Shown one piece after another: positions 1-10,862 of a stretch of DNA of 64,000 bases; the stretch's first letter is position 1; every line of letters begins with the position of its first letter. Source of the stretch: Aspidapion aeneum (lineage: Eukaryota; Arthropoda; Insecta; Coleoptera; Brentidae); contig OY755039.1 of assembly GCA_963576565.1 (NCBI GenBank), positions 29,588,602-29,652,601 of the forward strand. The letters run 5' to 3'. The notes beneath the pieces are model-generated. The model was not told the origin of the DNA and made no database searches. It saw only the letters and a list, made by a program, of their open reading frames with translations. The position numbers were made by a program, and so were the translations under genes.

Positions 1-1343
1 GGTCCAAGATCTAATGGACACCTAATAAGTATTCACAGTAAACTGTTGCGTCCTTATGGGACGCCTCAGAACACTGCTGGTCGATGTGACACCCTTCATA
101 AATTAGGTATACGGCTTTATCTCTCACCTTACATTGTTAGTGAGAAAACAAAGTCATGTACCCAACAAGAAGCATCATCTACCTAAATACGAGAGAAACT
201 AAAACAGCAGCAGGCGAGTAAAACTGCTATATCATCGATCGATGAAAGTATCGATTGAAAGAAAGAATCCATACCGTGACCTACGACATACATTGCCTTT
301 CTAGATCAGGTCAACGCTAATTGCGCTTGTTCCGCTATCAAGACGTCGGCATCGCGTCAGTCAACGGAGTTTAAAGCCAAATATTATAAAATGTAAAATT
401 TAGTACCCGTAAATTAAAATTCAAACAAGTTTTCGTGGCTAATTGGGTAAAAAGAAAAATTAAGGGTTTCTTGATTCTCTAGTACTTTTCCGTGGGTAGC
501 TCGAAAGCTTAACCTCACGGGGGTCCAAGATCTAATGGACACCTAATAAGTGTTGACAGTTAACTCTTTCGTCCTTATGGGACTCCTCAGAACACTGCTG
601 GTCGATGTGACACCCTTCATAAATTAGGTATACGGCTTTATCTCTCACCTTACATCGTTAGTGAGAAAACAAACTCATGTACCCAACAAATACGAGAGAA
701 ATTAAAACAGCAGCAGGCGAGTAAAACTGCTATATCATCGATCGATGAAAGTATCGATTGAAAGAAAGAATCCATACCGTGACCTACGACACACATTGCC
801 TTTCTAGATCAGGTCAGCGCTAATTGCGTTTGTTCCGCTATCAAGACGTCGGCATCGCGTCAGTCAACGGAGTTTAAAGCCAAATATTATAAAATGTAAA
901 ATTTAGTACCCGTAAATTAAAATTCAAACAAGTTCTCGTGGCTAGTCGGGTAAAAAGAAAAATTAAGGGTTTCTTGTTTCTCTAGTACTTTTCCGTGGGT
1001 AGCTCGAAAGCTTAACCTCACGGGGGTCCAAGATCTAATGGACACCTAATAAGTGTTGCCAGTTAACTCTTTCGTCCTTATGGGACTCCTCAGAACACTG
1101 CTGGTCGATGTGACACCATTCATAAATTAGGTATACGGCTTTATCTCTCACCTTACATTGTTAGTGAGAAAACAAAGTCATGTACCCAACAAGAAGCACC
1201 ATCTACCTAAATACGAGAGAAACTAAAACAGCAGCAGGCGAGTAAAACTGCTATATCATCGATCGATGAAAGTATCGATTGAAAAAAAGAATCCATACCG
1301 TGACCTACAACACGCATTGCCTTTCTAGAACAGGTCAACGCTA
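1..1343. repeat. Tandem satellite, ~500-bp unit, 2.6 copies
   Basis: Three head-to-tail copies begin at 1, 522 and 1025, each opening with GGTCCAAGATCTAATGGACA. Unit lengths are 521 and 503 bp. The second unit lacks about 18 bp (after position 686) that are present in units 1 and 3. Units are otherwise nearly identical and share a ClaI-like ATCATCGATCGATGA block. No open frame or transposase signature is visible. The array enters from outside the window, so its full size is unknown. The third copy stops about 320 bp in, at a fold-back junction. Confidence 0.9.
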
Positions 1344-1369
1344 ATTGCGTTGACCTGATCTAGAAAGGC
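1319..1369. repeat. Fold-back junction ending the satellite array
   Basis: The satellite segment GCCTTTCTAGAACAGGTCAA is followed after a few bases by its own reverse complement. This gives arms of about 22 bp around the loop TAATT. In intact units the sequence after CTAATTGCG continues differently (CTTGTTCC), so the inverted arm replaces normal satellite sequence. Immediately after it starts an unrelated interspersed repeat. Confidence 0.75.
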
Positions 1370-1560
1370 CGCATAGCAATGGCTAGAGAAGGTATTGTTT
1401 TCGACGAATTTTTGTTTTTGAGATAACGCCGAAAATGTGTTATTTGGGTGTATTTTGACCTGTCCTAGCAATATCGTTATGATGTCTGTCTGTGCGTGTG
1501 TGTGTGTATGTATTTTTTCTGTCCGTAACACGATGGCTCCTAATCTCCATATCAATATGC
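1370..1560 (+). repeat. Fragment of interspersed repeat with CCTTCCTAGC-type hairpin end
   Basis: GCATAGCAATGGCTAGAGAA followed by GGTATTGTTTTCGACGA recurs at about 24005 and 26583 and, inverted, at about 54030-54080. Each copy continues with TGTGTTATTTGGGTGTATTT and a short GT- or CA-rich run. The complete-looking copy at 23988-24575 has CCTTCCTAGC termini; this one lacks the outer end because of the fold-back junction. Confidence 0.7.
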
Positions 1561-1809
1561 GGTTCGGTTCCAAAAAAAAGTATTTAATTTTTTTCGTTTT
1601 TTTAAGACTTTGTATACAAAGGGATTTTAATAAAGAGGAGAAAAGTCCCGCCCAGGCAACCTTGTAGTTACGCCAGTGCAAAGTAATAAAAAAATACATA
1701 AATAAAAATTGTATATTTATTATTTATAACCGATGCGATGCAGCGTATTTATAAAACTACTCACACGATTCTATCCCCTCCTTTTTTTGCTTATGTCTGG
1801 GAGATTTTA

Positions 1810-2060
1810 TTTATTTTTAAGTGAGACCATCTTGAGGCAAAACCCAACCCAGGTACCAAATTTCATTAAAATCGGGAAGTAGTTTTTGAGTTATACCCGT
1901 TGGACAGACAAAAAAGTTTTAACATCATCTGAAACGCAAAGATATATAAACATTTTTGAAATCGAAACAACTTTTTTTGTTATTTTTGAGACGACCACCT
2001 CACCACTCACACTACAATTATACTTAGAGTATACCTGTAAGCATAGTAAGCTAAAAACAC
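1810..2060 (+). repeat. Diverged remnant of the (TCTG)n hairpin repeat family
   Basis: The order of blocks matches the three larger copies at 24.7-29.6 kb: GAGACCATCTTGAGG, an AAATTTCATTAAAATCGGG block, GACAGACA, CATCTGAAACGCAAAGATAT, then CACTCACACTACAATTATAC. The microsatellite has shrunk to a single GACAGACA and the internal tandem units are missing. The small open frame crossing it is chance. Confidence 0.7.
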
Positions 2061-2485
2061 TACAAACCAAAGAATCGCGCGGACGTCGGATTCTATACTA
2101 TAATTACAGTATTTTGCGTTTACGCTACGAGGTGTTGCTTGCCTTATAAGTTATGGGATATAGCGCAGAAGTGTACTTCTCGCAGTGATAGTACCCCGGT
2201 GCAGTTCTGAACCATTCGTGTGCTATTCGCTTTTGAAAAGGCGACAGTCCTTTGCCTATGGGTGCCGTGTTTCTTGGTACCTTGGAACCGAAACAGATAT
2301 CGGTACTTATTTGCAATGCCACTACATAATCAAAATCTAAAAGAAAATTAATAATGAGAACTAAATAGCTAAGTTCTTATTTGTTAATGACTATCTTTAT
2401 CCAAGCCTAATTTCCCATCCTAGATACCTTGTTTGGTAATTTATCATCCAATTGCATCAGTCTTATTAATTATAAAGTGACTCTA
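2061..2485. other. No gene recognised
   Basis: A GC-richer patch at 2150-2300 has a 65-codon open frame on the minus strand with no recognisable motif. Nothing else is supported. Confidence 0.4.
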
Positions 2486-2991
2486 TACGGGGTGTAAATG
2501 CTCACAATATTACCAGTGATAGAGGAGGTCAAAATAATAAAAAAAAGTTTGTACAGGGACAAAAAACGTCCACCCCTAGGGAAAAGTTTATTTAATGATC
2601 CAAAAAATTACTTGAGTACGCTCTATTGATTATTGGTAGATGTTTTCAACTTTGGAAGTCGACCGGAAGTAGCCTATTTAGGCCTGGAGTCGTTTTTAAA
2701 CTACGGATGGGCATATATTAAAAAAATAATGACGTTTAAGAAAAAAATGTGTCAAATAAAAGCTACGTATTTTCTTGCGTAGAATCCGAATTCGTTGCAA
2801 AATTATGCCCATCCCTGTTCCAAAAACGGACTTTAGACCTGAATAGGCCACTTCCGGTCGGCGCCGGAATCTAAAAAGACCACCAATTGAAAGAGGATAC
2901 TCGATATGGCTACAATCATTTTTTAGATCATTGAAAAAATCCATACCCTAGGTTATAAAAGGGGTGGATGGGTGGTCGGGGACACCCCGTA
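2486..2991. mobile_element. MITE with TACGGGGTGT ends and TA target duplication
   Basis: The ends TACGGGGTGT and ACACCCCGTA are inverted and flanked by TA on both sides. Inner inverted arms (about 2655-2715 against 2810-2870) share GACCGGAAGTAGCC-type sequence and GGATGGGCAT. Short TACRGGGTG-like ends with a TA duplication are typical of Tc1/mariner-derived MITEs. No coding capacity is seen in 506 bp. Confidence 0.8.
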
Positions 2992-3119
2992 TAACATGGG
3001 GTCAAAACCCACATAGCACAAAAGTCACATCAACATTAAATTAAATCTACATGCTTAAAGATAACTTAAAAACAAGGAGAAATCAAGCTATAAAAAGGTA
3101 CTTTTTACTGAAGTTTTTG

Positions 3120-3600
3120 GTGCTGTGTATATAACGTGTTTTTTACCCTCGTTATTTTCATGTACCAAATTCACACTTGAAAAGTCCTTCAACACTGAGA
3201 AAAATTTTTTGTCATTCCAGCTAAAATTTTCGCTATCCCAGCTAAGTTACTCTCTACCTATAGCGCCAGCTAAGCTCTCTGCTGTGATATTAAAGTTAAC
3301 TTTACTAAAGTTCATTGATAATTTTTATTAAAAAACCTACTTATAGTTAACATTGCTGTCGTAGAAAAGATACTTTGCTGTGCCAAGAAAGTGTCTTCAC
3401 TGCCGCAGGTAAAATGTTTTAAAATTTACAAAAATACCTGGCTATTGCAGCATGGGGAGACTGCAGTTATAGAAAAGAGACTTTGCTGTCCCAAGAAAGT
3501 GTCTCCTGTGGCAGGAGAATTTTTTTATAAAGTTACAAATTATATTTTGGCTATTCCAGGAAAGATACTTTCCTGTTTTAGACACACTACTTCTGTCACA
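3120..3600. repeat. Cluster of degenerate GCTATTCCAGC / AAGTNTCTTTGCTGT motifs
   Basis: Short related blocks recur at irregular spacing in this interval: GTCATTCCAGCTAAA, GCTATCCCAGCTAAG, GCGCCAGCTAAGCT, GATACTTTGCTGTGCCAAGA, GACTTTGCTGTCCCAAGA, GGCTATTCCAGGAAAGATAC. The same vocabulary returns at 5434-5800 and once near 14635. No clear period, terminal repeat or protein is visible. Confidence 0.5.
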
Positions 3601-3608
3601 TGAGCGTC

Positions 3609-3838
3609 TTTTTGCTAGACTTGTAAAGTATTTTTCCTACTTGCGGGCGTCAAAGTAGCATTTACGCACAGAAATAGATATTTATCCAACAGTGGCACCT
3701 ACTGCCCTTGACGGCTTGCTTGTGCAGCTGCCGTCACGACCCATCATCCATTTCCGTACTTGTTAGATAAATTACTATTTCTGTAAAAACTATTTTACGC
3801 ACGCAAGTAGGAAAAACACTATTCAGGTCTAGCAAAAA
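3609..3838. mobile_element. MITE with long inverted ends
   Basis: TTTTTGCTAGAC at the left and GTCTAGCAAAAA at the right are exact inverted repeats. The arms continue imperfectly for about 70 bp through CTACTTGCG / CGCAAGTAG and the ATAGATATTTATC region. Non-coding, about 230 bp. A related arm fragment, GCTATTTTCCGCACGC, lies near 10410. Confidence 0.7.
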
Positions 3839-4094
3839 TACTCTTCTCACAGAACTAATGTGTGTTAAAAACAATGATATATATAAACAAGGATATAATT
3901 TGTAGTGTAAAAAAAATTCTGTGGCAACGAACTTTGTTATCTTCATTTCCAACAGTTCTTAAATAAAAAGCATACCTATTATAGGTATTGCGTTAGGTGT
4001 AGAAAAAGGATAGAGCGCCTCTTTTATAGTTGTACCTTTCAACTTTCATTAAAAAGATAAGAAAAAAGGCTGTTAGGTTTGGTATTTTTGGAAT

Positions 4095-4665
4095 TAGAAA
4101 AAAATTTGATGAGTGATTATAAACTTTTACCCCCAAAAATTTCTTTGCGTCTTAGGTTCATTATAAAAATTGATATATAAACTTTTAGACCATTTCTAGC
4201 TACAAATATGACGTTTATAGCCTTCAAGTTATGTAAAGATTGTGTTAATTTTTAAATGGGGCAGCCTGTATGTTTTGCAAAACTTGAATACAGCTTTCCA
4301 TCCTGATTTCAGAAATACCTTTATCTTTAGTGGTTTAAAAAAAATCCATAACTTGTGTAGCACGTTAGCCACATTAGTCTTATGGCAAAGTTTTTTTGAT
4401 CTTTTGTCAAAACCACTAAAGATAAAGGTATAATAATAGGTTTTTATACTCGACATTTCGAAGACGTTGGACGTTCGGGATATCAACCCTTATTCAAATT
4501 TTGCACTACTACAGGGTGTTCCAGTTAAAAATTAACATAATTTTTACATAACTTGGAGGCTACAAATGTCACATTTGACAAAGGAAGCTAAAATGGTAGA
4601 CTTTTATTTGAAGTTAATAAACCTATCAGAAAAAAAATTTTAAGGAGTGAAAGTTTATAACCGAT
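4095..4665. mobile_element. Nested inverted-repeat element
   Basis: Outer arms at about 4105-4265 and 4500-4660 are inverted copies (both carry versions of AAGTTATGTAAA and ATTATAAACTTT). Between them, ACCTTTATCTTTAGTGGTTT (about 4318) and its reverse complement (about 4410) form a second hairpin with a ~75-bp loop. One arm ends in CTACAGGGTGTTCC, a mariner-MITE-like end. The parsimonious reading is two copies of one MITE inserted head to head. Confidence 0.55.
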
Positions 4666-5433
4666 TACACAGCATCAGATACGCTCAGAGTAATACACAG
4701 ACTGTGTGTATGTATTCTTTTTTTTAGCTTTTTTAGAAAGCTGTAGTTTTTGAGATATAAAAAAATATAAAAATATGTATGGGTATGGTATTAAAACACA
4801 AAAGGTAGAAAATGATTTTTTATATTTTTTCAAAATACTAAGTAAAATCTTAAACAAATTAGAAAAATCAAGCATTACCTACCTTAACAACTCGTGAAAT
4901 TAGGATTAACCTATTCTATAAGTCTATAACCTAAAAATAGCCTAATCACAGCCTTTATTTAGGTAGTAGGTACATCTTTACCAAAGTAAGGACACTATTC
5001 GTGTAATCTTTAAATTATAACATTCTGCATGTTAAAACTACAACAAAATACTACGGACTTTTTGGGCAGTTTTCAAAGATAAATAACTTTTATTCTTATC
5101 CTTATTTGACAAGACGTCAAGAGTATAGATATTTCGGCTTATTTTACGATTTCTATGCTTACCTATAAAACCATGAATACAGTATTTGCCTCAATCAAAA
5201 AGTAGCAATTCTAAGAATTCCTTTTAAAAAAATTGTTTTAAAAAAATACTTTGAAATTGACAGAAGAAACATGAATGAATGAATTTTTAAAACCCGTATA
5301 AAGGCACTGTATACGACCCCCACTCGCAACACGCGTATTTATTACCGAAACGCACTGCGCGGTCTTACCTCCACGGACGACTTTAATTGAATGTAAGATT
5401 CGGCCTTCGCGAATAGGGCAAATTTCTCAAAAT
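4666..5433. other. AT-rich sequence without a recognised gene
   Basis: No start-to-stop frame longer than about 65 codons with recognisable motifs. A GC-rich stretch at 5300-5415 has no repeat partner that I could find in the window. Confidence 0.4.
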
Positions 5434-5800
5434 TCAAGATCGACAACATCCGATCTTTCCCGAAGCTCTTGTTTTCTTAAACTTGTGAAGAATTTTCTGC
5501 TGTAGCAGGAAAGTTTTTTCGCTGGAATGGCAAAGTAGCTTTTGCCAAGACGTCTTTGCAATTCCAGCGAAATTTTTAGCTGGGCTAGCAAAGCTCTTTA
5601 TACTAAAAAGACAGCATAAAGTCACTCTGTTGTGACACAGAAGAAACATAGCTCAGCTAGCTAAAAAATTTGGAATTAAATTCTGAAAAGTAGACTTTCC
5701 TAGTACAGGAAAATCGCTTTGAAATACCAAAAAATATTTTTGCTATTCCAGCTAAAAAAAACTCAGAAAAGTTCTTTCCTGGTACCGTTTTCTCAGTGTA
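5434..5800. repeat. Second cluster of degenerate CTGGAATAGC / GCTATTCCAGC motifs
   Basis: Includes GCTGTAGCAGGAAAG, CGCTGGAATGGCAAAGTAGC, GCAATTCCAGCGAAA, GCTGGGCTAGCAAAGC, TAGTACAGGAAAATCG and TTTGCTATTCCAGCTAAA, in both orientations. It is the same motif vocabulary as 3120-3600, 2 kb away, without a fixed period. Confidence 0.5.
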
Positions 5801-6880
5801 AAACGCTACTAGATTAAGACTTCTCAAACCAACAACTTTCTGCGTCTTTTTTGGTCACGTTTTTTGAATAACATTTTTTTAACTTAAAATAAACGCGAGA
5901 GGAAGTTATAAAAGTTCACTAGTTTAACAACACTTCAAGACAATTTTAAAGATGGCGCTCAAGGCAAGACAAAATATCTATATATCTATCTATATACATC
6001 ATATTTTTTAAAAAAGCTAAACAAGATTTTTTAACAGTAAACACATTCACGAATATTAATGTGTCTTTATTAGGTTAATAACAGATGCGTCGTGATCGTG
6101 AAGGATCAGGGATCAGTTCCTTATCCTTAACAGGTTTTTGGAGTTTAGAGGCAAAAGCACTGCCTGATAGATTTCGTCAAAGTGAAAAATGCCGACCATA
6201 GGTGGCGCTGCTGCTAGTAAAATCTCAAAAATATTCGGTAGAAAAGCCATGCAAGTCGCGTTTTAAAATTCGTGTAGAAAAGGCGTGAATCTAATGTGAT
6301 TTTAACGTTGATAAAAATCACGTGAAACTAACGTAAAAACATTGCTGTTTTAATTTGATACTGGCGTTATTACAACGCAGTTTTTAGCAACGTTATTTTT
6401 TATAACGTTAATGAATAACCTATTAAGCTTGTTTTCATATATGAAATAAACGTTTTTTTCTAGCAGCTTTTAAAATCAACGTTTTTTTTTCTCGCGCCTT
6501 TGTTACGTGTTAAACACGTGATTGTGCTATGTGGGAACTCTACTGATTTTTATCTAAATCGTGTCAAAGTTTTAAAATTTAGAAGCCATTATCTTTCAAA
6601 TACTAAAGATTTGACGTGTCCCACTTTAAGAATTTTTTAGCAGGAATATTAATAGATCTAAAAAAGTTCCATCAGTGCCTAAAAGTTAAAACAATAATTT
6701 AAAAAAACACAAGTTTTCTTGAAAGTTAACGAGTTTAAAAATAAACGGTATCGATTGCATCATTTTGGTTCATACGACAACTTGACCTTTAACTTTCTCT
6801 ACATACCCGTGCCTCAGAAAATCCCTTTGTAGATTAGCCGACAAGTTCAAACTTCACTGCAGTCACGTGTCACCTCACTG
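5801..6880. other. Gene-free AT-rich sequence with repeated AACGT/AACGTT
   Basis: No gene seen. Between about 6290 and 6490 the tetranucleotide ACGT occurs many times within AACGT or AACGTT contexts, more often than expected for such AT-rich DNA. A CACGTG palindrome-like block lies near 6510. No terminal repeats were found. Confidence 0.35.
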
Positions 6881-6948
6881 TTTCGTCTTAGAGTCCCTGT
6901 ATGTGACAGATATTGATATCTGTCACATACAGGGACTCTATTTCGTCT
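6881..6948. mobile_element. 52-bp perfect hairpin flanked by an 8-bp direct repeat
   Basis: TAGAGTCCCTGTATGTGACA starts a 25-bp arm at 6889. The exact complementary arm ends at 6940, with only TG between the arms. TTTCGTCT precedes the hairpin (6881-6888) and follows it (6941-6948), which looks like an 8-bp target-site duplication. The sequence is non-coding. It could be a minimal foldback transposon, a MITE deletion product, or an inverted duplication that happens to have direct repeats. Confidence 0.75.
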
Positions 6949-8200
6949 CAGTCTGAAGGAGGTCTCAAGAGCGTGCATGGATGGACCGAGCGCGGGCGAT
7001 GATCACAATTTTACGAAAATTTTTGTGTAAGACTTAAAACAAAAGAAAATGTATTCTATCCAAAAGTATGATGACATGCTAATTATTTATGGTGAAGCTC
7101 ACCAAAACTCGCATCTCGCTCTGAGAATCGGGAGAGAATTCCATTAAAAAATAATAAAATAAATTTTAAGAAAATAAAACCCCTCCAGAAGAAATAACAG
7201 TGCAGGTGAACCCCGCAAAATGCAACCAGTGCGGGTAAATAATTGTTTTAATTAACTTTAACGTTTTAAGTTTATCAAACCAGATGCTCGTACAACCTGC
7301 TGATAAAGCATAATTTTTGGGGTAAGTACAACTTAACTTTATTTATTTATTTTATTATACTGTTTTTGTTTTGAATTTTTTTTATATTTTGGGTATAAAG
7401 AATAATGGTTTTAATTAATTTTATTAAACCGTAATGCTCGTAGTTAGGCACCTCAACGTACTATTTTTGTTTATTTTTTAAAATTGGCCAGTTTAAACAC
7501 AAAACAATAAAAACACAAAAAACGAAATGCAAAGATACCTACTCCACATGAAGACGTATTTTATTCAAAGATCACCCATCAAGGCGATGACACAAAATCC
7601 ACTGTGGCTTTTGACATAATTCGCGCCAAATAGGCGGTGTTGCCAAACTTTTTAAACTTTAATGCCCTTTTTATCGAAAACAACTAATATTTGATCCCAT
7701 GTTATATGAACTTTTTTTATTATTACCCGAACCGAACCGAACCACCCTTTAAAATATTGGGGGTCATATCGTTTACATTCTGTATTTAAAATTTAAATCA
7801 TTTACATACACGCCACATTAAATTTAAACAAACATTGTAAAATTTTATGTTGCTATTTTTTATAACTTATTTTCTTAAGAGAAAAAGGAAAAATAGGGTG
7901 GTTTTTTACAAAAATCACACAAAAATATATTGCAGAACCCAATGAAAATTAATATTCCTTAGATTTTAAAGATAGAAAAATCTTACAAAAAACAGAAAAA
8001 ACCTTAGTGGATTTAAAAAAAAATAAAAGTAATAAACATAAATCTGAATTTTCTGTCAAATTGTCACTAAAGAATAAAGCCTATGTCACCTGCCCATGCG
8101 CGGTAACCGAGATCGTCGCGGCCTAACGGGGTCTTTGCTTCGAAAGTGGCGTGTCACGTGTCATGCTAACAGAACTAAGCAGTAGTTAACTACGTAGCTA
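6949..8200. other. No gene recognised
   Basis: AT-rich with long A and T runs. No frame with recognisable protein motifs and no terminal repeat pair was identified. A GC-rich block at 8085-8170 stands out in composition only. Confidence 0.4.
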
Positions 8201-8319
8201 AGTACTTTTTCCCGTGAAAGTAGTATATTCTAACCAAACTACTTTTTTTCTCCTAGTAGATATACTCGATTATTTTTATTCTAAATAAAATAATCGCAAC
8301 AAGTAGTTAAAAAACTATT

Positions 8320-8495
8320 TAACTACATGGTTTTAAGTACTTTTATTAACTTTTTTAACTACTTTTGCAGAATTTGATTACTTATAAACACATTTAACTT
8401 ATACTCTATTTTTTACTAGTAGCTAAATAATGTTAAAAGTAATTAAATTCCGCAAAAGTAGTTAAATCACTAAAAGTAGTTAAAACCATGTTTTA
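8320..8495. repeat. Imperfect palindrome rich in AAGTAGTTAAA
   Basis: CATGGTTTTAAGTACTTTTA at the left mirrors AAAAGTAGTTAAAACCATG at the right, and inner arms repeat ACTACTTTTGC / GCAAAAGTAGT. AAGTAGTTAAA-like words continue on both sides (8180-8960), suggesting decayed terminal repeats of a larger element. Confidence 0.55.
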
Positions 8496-8669
8496 AAGAG
8501 CAATCGACTCTCATCATGATGCTTCTGATTTCATTAAAAGCGGTTTAGTACAAATTAATTTATGAGAAAATTATTGCAGACAGTACTGATAAGGCAATCG
8601 TTGTGCGTGGAAAAACAGAGCTTTCCAACAAACTCAAAAAAATCTAAAAAATTTCTGGAACAGGAGAAT

Positions 8670-8860
8670 AAATGAGCCTAATTGAAGGGTCAAGTTTAAT
8701 TCTTCTGTCTGCCATTTTCGACTTTTAGATGGGGGACAAAAAAGAATATCTACTCAAAAGCATTATCAATTATCTGCAAAGTGTCGTTTGTTACAATAAA
8801 ATTAGTGGTATAGTTCGAAAGTTATACCAAAAAGTATTTTGTCCGGTTTTTTTTTTTGGT
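8670..8860 (+). repeat. Diverged copy of a repeat also present in the 16-19 kb palindrome
   Basis: The block order CTGCCATTTTCGACTTTTAG, GACAAAAAAGAATAT, TATAGTTCGAAAGTTAT, then TGTCCGG plus a T run matches 16105-16265 (GTCCGCCATCTTGGATTTT, GGACAAAAGAATATAT, TATAGTTCAAAAGTTATA, GACCGG plus a T run). This is a dispersed non-coding repeat whose element type is unknown. Confidence 0.6.
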
Positions 8861-8946
8861 ACATAATATGATTTGTAATTAAAAAAGTAGTTAAATATTA
8901 GTCAATATTAACTATCAAGTAGTTTTTTTGATTGAGCACTCCACTA

Positions 8947-9125
8947 CAGTGGCGTGTATAGAAAAATGTTTCGGGGTGGGCTTAAGACAGTTTTGAGGGG
9001 CCCGAGACCCCATGAGGTCGTATTTTATACCATTTTATGTTTGTATTCATGAAATATGTGGAAAAATATCCAAAAAAATCTTGGCTGCGAAGGGTGGGGG
9101 GCGGCCCCCCTTATATAAGCCACTG
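8947..9125. mobile_element. hAT-type MITE with 8-bp target duplication
   Basis: Ends are CAGTGGCG and GCCACTG, the classic CAGTGGC hAT terminus. Flanks are CTCCACTA on the left (8939-8946) and CTCAACTA on the right (9126-9133), an 8-bp duplication with one mismatch. Non-coding, 179 bp. Confidence 0.85.
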
Positions 9126-9133
9126 CTCAACTA

Positions 9134-9586
9134 CTTTTTTCAAGTAATCTGTACCAGTATTTTTAGGCTAAATAAAAAATAATTTCGAAATGTTTACCAG
9201 TAAATTCAATTTTTTCAAATGCACTCATGTCACCATGTACACAAACTTTTTAGAAGTTTCTAAACCTCAACTGATATCTGGGGGAAGTTTCAACTCATAG
9301 AAAAAGTTTTAATGTGAGGGCGGGTCTGCTTCTCCCCCCATGCAGTCTATGGCAAGGCAATAACTTCCATATATTGCGTGCAAGTCGAAAGTCTCAATAT
9401 CCGAAGAGAAAGGTGTGAGATTGACAGATTTTGTACGACCAGCCCAATATTAGGAAAAAAGTGGGCAGGCAAAAATATTTGTTTTAAGATTTGATCAGTA
9501 TTTTTAAGTTTTGAAGGGTTAATGTATATGACATCATCCAAAAAAATTAAAGGTTTGACAGACTACTCACCGATTTTGATGATATT
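9134..9586. other. No gene recognised
   Basis: Contains only a 64-codon chance frame. No repeat partner found. Confidence 0.4.
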
Positions 9587-9965
9587 GTTACAAATTTAAG
9601 TTATTTAAATTTTATAGTTAGAATTTATTTAGGTTTAGTGTAGTATTAGATTGACTTATCTTATGGCTGTATTATGAGTCTAGGTTTTAGTTGCGTTATC
9701 TATGACTCATACTCGTACTTAGACGCGAACCTTCTAGTATCGAAAAAGGATAGATTGTTCGCGAAAGATCGAAGACCCCATATAAAAGCCGGACATCGCG
9801 CAACGAGCGTGAGTCAGAGATAACGAACTGTAGTAATCGCGAGATATTAACACGAAGTTAATAGGCTGATTTCAGTAGTGAGTTTTAGTGACATTTTTGT
9901 ACATTGAGTTGTCCAAATAAATTCAGATATTGTTTTTTTACATTTCCGCGTTTCTTTGTTGTTTT
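9587..9965 (+). mobile_element. Solo LTR remnant, 3' end eroded
   Basis: Starts TGTTACAAATTTAAG and aligns over most of its length with the reverse complement of 21239-21667. The shared words include TTTAGGTTTAGTGTAGTATTAG and GTTGCGTTATCTATGAC in pieces, and GAAGTTAATAGGC. A TATAAAA box is at 9781 and AATAAA at 9916, placed as in an LTR with U3, R and U5. The GTAACA terminus of the relative is not found, so the end is lost or diverged. It is likely a Ty3/gypsy-type LTR; no internal domain is present. Confidence 0.75.
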
Positions 9966-10840
9966 CGATGCTATTCGCTTAAGAAATTATAGCGTCATTT
10001 AATCTCTTGTCATAGCAACCATTAAAGCAAAGATTATAGATTATAATCATTAAAGAAAGTCATACAGGGGGTAATGTGACATCATCACTTGTTTTCTTTT
10101 AAGGACACCAAAACAAAAAAAAAGCGTGCGGTGAAAAAATTTTCGCACGCCGTGCATTAATAGTTATTTAAACAACAAAGTTTGAAAACGACTCTTTGCA
10201 CACGATCGACCGAGCCGAAGGCGAGGTTCACAAGTCGAGGGAGTGTACAAAAATGTTTTAAAACGAGTTATACGATACTTTTTATACTATAATAAACAGA
10301 CCAGAAAATGCCGTTTTCAGATCGTGCTCTCCGTGCGCAAAACCCCCTTTTTCAACACAGTTGTATAAAAAAAAATCCGCACGCAAATAAGTGCGTAAAA
10401 AGCTATTTTCCGCACGCTCGTAGTAAAAATAATTTTAGGCTATACTAATTCTAATTAGCTAGGTGCAAACTGTTGATCTGTGACCCAATGCACATTAATG
10501 TCGGGTCTACAAAATCCATCAAAAAGACAAATAAACCGCATGTTCTGATTAAGAAAAAACCTCTCCAAACTAAACTCCCGTTTCCGTGACTGAAATTTAT
10601 TTTCACGAGCAAAATTTTGATGAATTTATTGTTTTGGAAAATGTGTCGCTCATAAACCTGATGACCTTATTTCATATTATATTATCCTTATTTAGTCCAA
10701 TCATTAGAGACATAAAAACGCCGGTTTGGTGCAAAAGGTCCGAAAGTTTTGTAACTTGGAACGATTATGGGGTTAGTTTAATGCGCCCTCATATTCCAGT
10801 AAGTTTGCGACCTGAAAAACAAGTTTTTTAAATTAACTTT
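9966..10840. other. Decayed repeats; no gene
   Basis: GTGCGGTGAAAAAATTTTCG (10117 on) and CCGCACGC blocks near 10370-10420 look like remnants of the MITE at 3609-3838 or a relative. An 81-codon open frame at 10586-10831 ends just before the RTE insertion and has no recognisable motif. Confidence 0.4.
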
Positions 10841-10862
10841 GTAAAAAAAAGTTTTCGGAGCA

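Noticed and set aside
1..1343. CRISPR-like array
   Set aside because: Repeats are ~500 bp and contiguous, with no spacers, in a eukaryotic context.
1437..1699. Overlapping 124- and 76-codon frames
   Set aside because: They span the satellite edge, a GT-rich run and a repeat fragment; no protein family wording and antisense to each other.
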